NCBI RefSeq assembly: GCF_000763375.1
Contig: NZ_JPSY01000001.1
Coordinates: forward strand, 1,178,001-1,242,000
Direction of reading: 5' to 3'
DNA: 64,000 nucleotides
DNA from: Microbacterium profundi
GTDB lineage: Bacteria > Actinomycetota > Actinomycetes > Actinomycetales > Microbacteriaceae
The position numbers were made by a program, and so were the translations under genes. A model generated the notes under the pieces. It had not been told where the DNA came from, did no database searches, and saw only the letters and a program-made list of their open reading frames with translations. This document shows positions 59,343 to 64,000 of the stretch, piece by piece. Numbering within the stretch: position 1 is the first letter of the stretch; each line of letters starts with the position of its first letter.

Positions 59343-61124
59343 ATGCACACCTCAATCGCTTCCGTCTGCCTGTCCGGAGGACTGCTCGACAAACTCCACG
59401 CCTGCGCTGAAGCAGGGTTCGACGGCGTCGAGATCATGGACGCCGATCTCATCGCCGCGCCGGAATCCCCCGAGGAGATCCGCGCCCTGTGCGAGCGGCT
59501 CGGACTGCGGATCGACATGTTCCAGCCCTTCCGCGATGCCGAAGGCGTCACGGAAGACGTGTTCGAGGACACTCTGCGCCGCGCAGAGGCGAAGTTCGAG
59601 ATCATGAACCGGCTCGGCACCGATCTGATGCTGGTGTGCAGCAACGTCGGCACCGCGACGATCGACGACGACGAGGTGGCCGCACGGCAGTTGGGTGAGC
59701 TTGCGGACAGGGCCGCGGTGCACGGCATCCGCCTCGCCTACGAGGCACTCGCCTGGGGGCGCTTCGTGGACGATTACCGTCGCACGTGGTCGATCGTGCA
59801 GCGCGCGGATCGGCCGAACCTCGGCATCTGCCTCGACAGCTTCCACATCCTCTCGCGCGGCCACGACCCAGCTGGCATCGAGGAGATCCCGGCCGAGAAG
59901 ATCTTCTTCCTGCAGCTGGCCGACGCGCCGGCGCTCGACATGGACGTGCTGTCGTGGAGCCGTCATCACCGGCTGTTCCCCGGTGAGGGATCGTTCGATC
60001 TGGTGGACTTCATGACACATGTGGTGCGCGCCGGGTACACCGGCCCCTGGTCGCTGGAGGTGTTCAACGACACGTTCCGCCAGACCGATACGGTGCGCAC
60101 GGCGGCGCACGCCCAGCGGTCACTGGTGTGGCTGGCCGACCGGACGGCCACGGCGAACGGCTGGGACGACGGGCGGCTCGGGTCTGCGCAGCCGGCGACG
60201 GCGCTCGACTTCGTCGAGGTCGCCGGCGCAGACCTCGCCGAGGTCGATGAGCTGCTCGCCCAGTTGGGGTTCGCCTTCGAGGGACGCCACCGCAGCAAGC
60301 CGGTGCGGCTGTGGAGCGCGGGCTCCGCGCGCGTGATCCTTAACGAGCAGGTGCGCCATGACGAGCCACGGCTTTCGGGGATCGGCCTGCAGGTTCCGGA
60401 TGCCGCGGCCGCCGTCGACCGCGCGATCGCACTGGGTTCGCAGAGCATATTCCGTCGCACGTATGAAGGCGAGCAGAACCTCCGTGGCGTCCCGGCGCCG
60501 GACGGGACGCAGGTCTTCTGGAGCTCGCTGCCCGCCGAGGAATCCTGGCTGCAGGAGTTCGAGGGTGGCACCGACGCCGATGACGGTCTGGTCGGCGAGG
60601 TCGATCACATCAACCTCGCGTACGCGTGGCAGGACTTCGACGAGGCCGTGCTGTTCATGTCGAGCGCGCTGTCGCTGCATGCGGAGCCACCCGCGGATGT
60701 GCCTGGCCCTCAGGGGCTGATCCGCAGTCAGGTGATGCGCACCCCTGACGGCATCGTGCGCGTGCCGATCAACCTCGCACCTCCGACGGCGGCGCCCCCG
60801 GCTCGGCACATCGCCGTGCGGACGGATGACGTGTTCGCCGTCGCGCGGCGGGCGAAGCAGCGCGGCATCGATCACCTGCGCATCCCCGCGAACTACTACG
60901 ACGATCTGTCGGCGCGGTTCGGCCTGCCCGAAGATCTGCTGGCGTCGCTGCGCGAGCTCGACCTGCTCTACGACCGCGACGCGGAGGGCGAGTTCATCCA
61001 CTTCTACACGCGCACGATCGGCGACGTATTCTTCGAAGTGGTCGAGCGGCGCGGCGGGTACGACGGCTACGGCGGCGCGAACGCGCCGATCCGCCTCGCC
61101 GCGCAGCGGGCGATGGGGCGCTGA
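59343..61124 (+). CDS. 3-Dehydroshikimate dehydratase, TIM-barrel/HPPD-fold fusion (QuiC-type)
   Basis: A 593-residue fusion. Residues 1-280 are a sugar-isomerase-like TIM barrel with metal ligands in LAYEALAWG, CLDSFHILSR, FLQLADAP and WSLEVFND. Residues 290-593 are a 4-hydroxyphenylpyruvate-dioxygenase-like fold whose metal ligands are seen in EVDHINLAYAW (His), ARHIAVRTDD (His) and VFFEVVERRGGYDGYG (Glu). This is the domain order of bacterial QuiC1, which makes protocatechuate from 3-dehydroshikimate; the HPPD-like half has no settled role. ATG 59343 sits just after operator 2. Confidence 0.88.
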   Translation: MHTSIASVCLSGGLLDKLHACAEAGFDGVEIMDADLIAAPESPEEIRALCERLGLRIDMFQPFRDAEGVTEDVFEDTLRRAEAKFEIMNRLGTDLMLVCSNVGTATIDDDEVAARQLGELADRAAVHGIRLAYEALAWGRFVDDYRRTWSIVQRADRPNLGICLDSFHILSRGHDPAGIEEIPAEKIFFLQLADAPALDMDVLSWSRHHRLFPGEGSFDLVDFMTHVVRAGYTGPWSLEVFNDTFRQTDTVRTAAHAQRSLVWLADRTATANGWDDGRLGSAQPATALDFVEVAGADLAEVDELLAQLGFAFEGRHRSKPVRLWSAGSARVILNEQVRHDEPRLSGIGLQVPDAAAAVDRAIALGSQSIFRRTYEGEQNLRGVPAPDGTQVFWSSLPAEESWLQEFEGGTDADDGLVGEVDHINLAYAWQDFDEAVLFMSSALSLHAEPPADVPGPQGLIRSQVMRTPDGIVRVPINLAPPTAAPPARHIAVRTDDVFAVARRAKQRGIDHLRIPANYYDDLSARFGLPEDLLASLRELDLLYDRDAEGEFIHFYTRTIGDVFFEVVERRGGYDGYGGANAPIRLAAQRAMGR

Positions 61125-61136
61125 GGTCGGCCCGCC

Positions 61137-61220
61137 CGCACAACTCCGGAGCTTTTCGCCGGATCCGCGGTTTCGCGGCGCCGGGATGGGCCTCAACTGC
61201 AGTTTGTCCTGAGTTGTGCG
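61137..61220. repeat. 84-bp palindromic element A (CACAACTC arms)
   Basis: CGCACAACTC (61137-61146) and its exact reverse complement GAGTTGTGCG (61211-61220) enclose 64 GC-rich bases. It is the second member of the family at 2641-2722 and follows the dehydratase stop by 12 bases, where it may act as a terminator. Confidence 0.8.
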
Positions 61221-61232
61221 GCGACCACCCGC

Positions 61233-61313
61233 GCACAACTCCTCGAGACCACAGCCGCAGGGCCCGGAACGCATCGGATCCGGGCCGTTCAGGTCTACTT
61301 CTGAGGAGTTATG
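61233..61313. repeat. 81-bp palindromic element B (CACAACTCCTC arms)
   Basis: GCACAACTCCTC (61233-61244) and GAGGAGTTATG (61303-61313) pair at 10 of 11 central positions. The right arm contains the TAA stop of the downstream SRPBCC gene (61309-61311), so the element or its arm has become part of a coding end. It adjoins element A. Confidence 0.75.
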
Positions 61314-62295
61314 AACGCGTGGGCTCCAGCACCTCGCGCTCGAGCCGTGCGAACGACTCCTCCATGCCGTCGGCCATGCCGGTGGCGAGGATCATGTCGC
61401 GCGTCTCCTTGTCGGGGTACTCGATGAGCACCGTGACGAGGGTGGCGCCGTCCTCTTCATAGAGGTTGAGGTCGTTGAGCGTCTGGGTCGGCATTCCCTG
61501 CATCCGCTCGGTGGTGACGGCACGGCGCGGAGCGTCGATGAGCAGCACCTCGCCCTCGAAGCCGAACGGCTCTCCCTCGGTGTCCCCGACCGGAGCCCAG
61601 GAGTTGCGGTACGACTGGCCGACCTCTGTGCCGACGACGGACTCCGTCATCTCCCAGCCGTCCGGTCCCAGCATCCACTTCTTCACAAGTTCGGCATCGT
61701 GGTGCGCGCGCCAGACCAGCTCGCGCGGACCGTTCACGAGGCGGGTGATTCGCACGTGCGTGTCGTCGAGCAGCTCGACCTGCGTGCCCTTGCCCTGCGC
61801 GTACTCGCGGAGGTCCTGCAGCACGGCATCCAACTGTGCCATCGCCATGCGCGTTCCTTCGACGGCACCCATCGCGACGACCTGCTCGAGAGCCTCGGCC
61901 GAATCGAAGTGGCTGGTGTTGATCATGCGGCTGCCGGCGTCCGTCGACTCGAAGCCGAACGTCATCCGCATCGCCGGCATGCCCTCGATCGGGTTGCCGT
62001 CGGCGTCCGCGAACGAGTCGATGACATCGAAGCCGTGCGGTTCGAGGATGTTCAGGAACTCCCACGAGCCGCCCGAGCGCTCGCCCTGCGGGCTGGTCAT
62101 GTAATAGAGCGCCTTGCCGCCGACCGTGAAGTCGAACTCGGTGAAGGTTGCCGGCCATCCGGGAGGGCCCCAGAACCGCTCGAGCTGCGCAGGGTCGGTG
62201 AACGCGTGCCAGAGGCGCTCGATCGGAGCGGCGAAGTCGGCGGTGACGGTCATCGTGCGGTTCTCAGCATCCGTGCTGATGTCGGTGACAGGCAT
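61309..62295 (-). CDS. Double SRPBCC (AHSA1-like) protein
   Basis: A 328-residue protein with two START/AHSA1-like ligand-binding folds, about 10-165 and 170-325. Each has the family opener (FAAPIERLWHAFTDPAQLER and GPRELVWRAHHDAELVKKWM) and the later TMTFGFES or TERMQG-type strands. The role is unknown; such genes often follow an ArsR regulator, as here (the next gene starts one base away). Confidence 0.88.
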   Translation of the reverse strand: MPVTDISTDAENRTMTVTADFAAPIERLWHAFTDPAQLERFWGPPGWPATFTEFDFTVGGKALYYMTSPQGERSGGSWEFLNILEPHGFDVIDSFADADGNPIEGMPAMRMTFGFESTDAGSRMINTSHFDSAEALEQVVAMGAVEGTRMAMAQLDAVLQDLREYAQGKGTQVELLDDTHVRITRLVNGPRELVWRAHHDAELVKKWMLGPDGWEMTESVVGTEVGQSYRNSWAPVGDTEGEPFGFEGEVLLIDAPRRAVTTERMQGMPTQTLNDLNLYEEDGATLVTVLIEYPDKETRDMILATGMADGMEESFARLEREVLEPTRS

Positions 62296-62296
62296 T

Positions 62297-62689
62297 TCAG
62301 TTCCCTCTCTTCGGTGAATTCTTCGGTGGATTGTTCGGTGATTCTCGACGCGGTGCGTCGGATGACAGGAGGTCGTCGAGGCGGGAGACGCGGGCCCGCC
62401 ACAGCTCTTCGTATCGGGCCAGCAGCGCCCGAGCGCGCGCGATCATCTCAGGATTCGCGCGGACGAGCCGCTCGCGTCCCTCGGCGCGTTTGATGATGAG
62501 GCCGGCGGCCTCGAGGACCGCGACGTGCTTCTGCACCGCGGCGAAAGACATGTCGTAGTCGCCCGCAAGGGTCGACACCGACTGCTCTTCATTGATCGTG
62601 CGGCGCAGGATGTCGCGCCTCGTCGCCGTCGCCAGTGCGTGGAACACACGGTCGGTCTCCGCTTCGCTCAGTTCTCGTTGTGCAACCAT
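62297..62689 (-). CDS. ArsR-family transcriptional regulator
   Basis: A 130-residue winged-helix protein: VFHALATATRRDILRRTINE, then VSTLAGDYDMSFAAVQKHVA, VLEAAGLIIKRAEGRERLVR. The winged helix is intact. It lacks the Cys metal sites of ArsR/SmtB, like the group that pairs with SRPBCC genes and probably responds to organic ligands. Two bases separate its stop and the SRPBCC start, so it likely controls the pair. Confidence 0.9.
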   Translation of the reverse strand: MVAQRELSEAETDRVFHALATATRRDILRRTINEEQSVSTLAGDYDMSFAAVQKHVAVLEAAGLIIKRAEGRERLVRANPEMIARARALLARYEELWRARVSRLDDLLSSDAPRRESPNNPPKNSPKRGN

Positions 62690-63298
62690 TTGGTTGTACG
62701 TTACGACAAAGCGGATGCCGTGTCAAGAGGTTCTTGTGAGTTACGTCTTTAGATCGGACTAACCGCTTTACATCGGATTACCCGCCGCTCGATCGGACGT
62801 AGTCCGGGCTAAAGCAAGTGTCGGGAGATTGACAGCGGTGTGCGGCGCTGATCCTGCGGGCAAGCCACAACGCGTGACGAACCTGACGCTCCGCCCTCGG
62901 GATGGCAATGCAGCCAGCTGAGGTCACGCAGACGAGTCAGATCTTCAGACTGGCCCATGAGCGACGACGGTTTGACGAGTGAACCTCTAGACCTCGATTA
63001 CGGGTGCTTTCTTGCTGACAGAGCCTGCGCCGAAACCCACACATCACCTGTTTCGGTGCCCTACGGTTTCGGCAGGGGGTTACGGCGGAGCGAGGCACGG
63101 CGTGTCGCGCTTCCCACCAGCACCGAGGATCCCCGGCCGCAAACGATCGTTTTCGGTGGGCTAAGGCGAGCAGGCTTGAACAGTCGGGGCGGGTATCTGG
63201 GGACCCCGCCCCGCCTGTGCATCGCGAGGCAGTGCTCGAGCGATGCGGTGGCGTGCTGTGCACGCAGGTACGTGCTCGTGGGGGCGAGCACGTACGTC
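62690..63298. other. 609-bp region without a supportable gene
   Basis: No reading frame here looks like a protein: several frames of 75-150 codons exist but have no motif and no ribosome site. ATCGGA-type short repeats occur at 62752-62806 and CGAAACC/GGTTTCGG-like inverted stretches near 63030-63070. No tRNA or rRNA is seen. The ArsR promoter must lie at its left end, around 62690-62740. Confidence 0.4.
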
Positions 63299-63664
63299 TC
63301 AGGGCTGCACGACGGGGAGGCCTGTCGTGGCGGCGGCGTCTTCCAGGGAGCCGAGGTTGAGGAGGTCGGTGAAGCCGGCCTGCTTCATCAGGTCGATGGC
63401 GACTCCTGCCCGGTTACCTGAACGGCAGTAGACGAGGTAGGTGGCTTCGGGGTCGAGGTCCGGCAGCGCAGCTTGGAGGTCGCCGCCCGTGACGTCGAGC
63501 AGGAGGGCGCCGTCGAGGTGGCCGGTCGCGTGCTCGGCGGGGGTGCGCACGTCGATGATGACCGCGTCGGGGTCGAGGTCGGCCTGTGGTGTGGGTGTGC
63601 TGGCGCAGGAGGTGAGCGTGAGTGCGGTGATGACGGCGAGGGTGGTGAGGGTGAGGCGGCGCAT
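63299..63664 (-). CDS. Rhodanese-domain lipoprotein
   Basis: A 121-residue protein. The signal peptide RRLTLTTLAVITALTLTSC ends in a lipobox (LTSC), so it is anchored outside the membrane. The rhodanese domain has VIIDVRTPAEHATGHLDGAL and the active-site loop VYCRSGNRAG with the catalytic Cys. It probably transfers sulfur or acts in redox homeostasis outside the cytoplasm. ATG 63664 follows AAAGGA. The DUF4395 gene lies 32 bases upstream, an arrangement often seen with rhodaneses. Confidence 0.88.
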   Translation of the reverse strand: MRRLTLTTLAVITALTLTSCASTPTPQADLDPDAVIIDVRTPAEHATGHLDGALLLDVTGGDLQAALPDLDPEATYLVYCRSGNRAGVAIDLMKQAGFTDLLNLGSLEDAAATTGLPVVQP

Positions 63665-63696
63665 GTGCGTCCTTTCGTTGTGAGGGAGCGAGGGTG

Positions 63697-64000
63697 TCAG
63701 CGGTCGCAGGCGCCGTTGGCGCAGTGGCGGGTGGGCTGCCTACTGAAGCGTTGGTGCAGGGCACATCCCGCGCACCACCCGAGGGTGGCTTCTAGGAGCA
63801 GGACTGTGAAGCAGGGTCCGCAGAGCCCGAGAGTCACGGGTAGCGGGACCATTCCAGCGCGCATCGTCACGCACGAGATAGCAGCGAGACCGAGGGCGAG
63901 CCACCAGGCGAAGACCTTCTGCGGCGCGCCTACCCAGTGCCGACGGCGGCGGCGTGTCAGAGCACGGCCGAGGGCGAGAGTGAGGGACAGCCGGTCGCTG
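63697..64000 (-). CDS. DUF4395 membrane protein, C-terminal part
   Basis: The frame is open from the right window edge to a stop at 63697. It reads WVGAPQKVFAWWLALGLAAI, then MVPLPVTLGLCGPCFTVLLL, EATLGWCAGCALHQRF and ends HCANGACDR. GxCxGC and the preceding hydrophobic segments match DUF4395 proteins, membrane proteins found beside rhodanese and thioredoxin genes. The start is outside the window. Confidence 0.75.
   Translation of the reverse strand, partial: SDRLSLTLALGRALTRRRRRHWVGAPQKVFAWWLALGLAAISCVTMRAGMVPLPVTLGLCGPCFTVLLLEATLGWCAGCALHQRFSRQPTRHCANGACDR

Noticed and set aside
62745..62830. tRNA-like stretch with repeated ATCGGA units
   Set aside because: No cloverleaf can be formed and no T-loop or CCA-end sequence is present.
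62937..63263. Minus-strand frame of 108 codons in the 609-bp gap
   Set aside because: No ribosome site or motif; composition typical of random high-GC frames.

Overview
The window comes from a high-G+C Gram-positive bacterium, most probably a Microbacteriaceae member close to Microbacterium. The evidence is the codon use, GTG/TTG starts with AAGGAG-type ribosome sites, the DUF3516-type helicase, and short dispersed repeats (CCCTGAGCCTGTCGAAGGG, GTTGAGCGAGC, ACAACTCC palindromes). This assignment is from recognition only; no search was run.

Layout. (1) 1-8.5 kb is ordinary chromosome: a truncated unknown gene, a VapBC toxin-antitoxin pair, an AlkD-like protein, deoD, a DUF3516 helicase, an IS3 insertion with a 66-bp mini-element beside it, and a zinc-ribbon short-chain dehydrogenase. 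(2) 8.5-9.0 kb holds the 5' half of an IS30 element. (3) 9.0-47.07 kb is an accessory island with visibly lower G+C. It starts with an IS481 fragment. Its core is a large CoA-ester catabolic cluster (9.7-40.9 kb), and its right side is insertion-sequence-rich (IS3, a broken recombinase/XRE/zinc-ribbon module, IS256, IS110). (4) 47.07-47.73 kb holds the 3' half of an IS30, in the same orientation and codon phase as the 5' half. The two halves together make about one full-length IS30 (about 1.15 kb), so the island appears to sit inside a single IS30 copy. (5) 47.7-64 kb returns to chromosome: a protealysin-like metalloprotease with its emfourin inhibitor, an MscS channel, VOC, FAD monooxygenase, RNase H, a TRAP-transporter/quinate-shikimate operon with a divergent QuiC-type dehydroshikimate dehydratase, SRPBCC/ArsR genes, and a rhodanese/DUF4395 pair.

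How the island works. A substrate acid would be activated by CoA ligases (13.9-15.5 kb and 38.9-40.9 kb) or by CaiB/BaiF CoA-transferases (three genes). It would be oxidised by two acyl-CoA dehydrogenases that look like the two halves of an alpha2beta2 enzyme. Hydration would be by a MaoC heterodimer or enoyl-CoA hydratases, oxidation by SDRs, and cleavage by a canonical thiolase or by an Ltp2-like thiolase paired with a DUF35 OB-fold protein. Electrons would leave through EtfAB, whose genes adjoin a membrane cytochrome b. TetR and an MBL-fold protein form a divergent block. Unusual members are two desulforedoxin-like miniproteins (47 and 37 residues), an amidohydrolase, a PHP-domain protein, a luciferase-like monooxygenase, and a MoxR/CoxE pair with no molybdenum enzyme in view. 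The substrate is unknown. The overall pattern resembles steroid side-chain or alicyclic acid degradation, but no ring-degradation genes are present.

The quinate/shikimate operon at 53.8-61.1 kb is a tightly overlapping set (dctQ-dctM-aroE-dctP-phosphotriesterase-like-tetR). It faces a fused TIM-barrel/HPPD-like dehydratase across a 112-bp region carrying two matching 20-bp palindromic operators.
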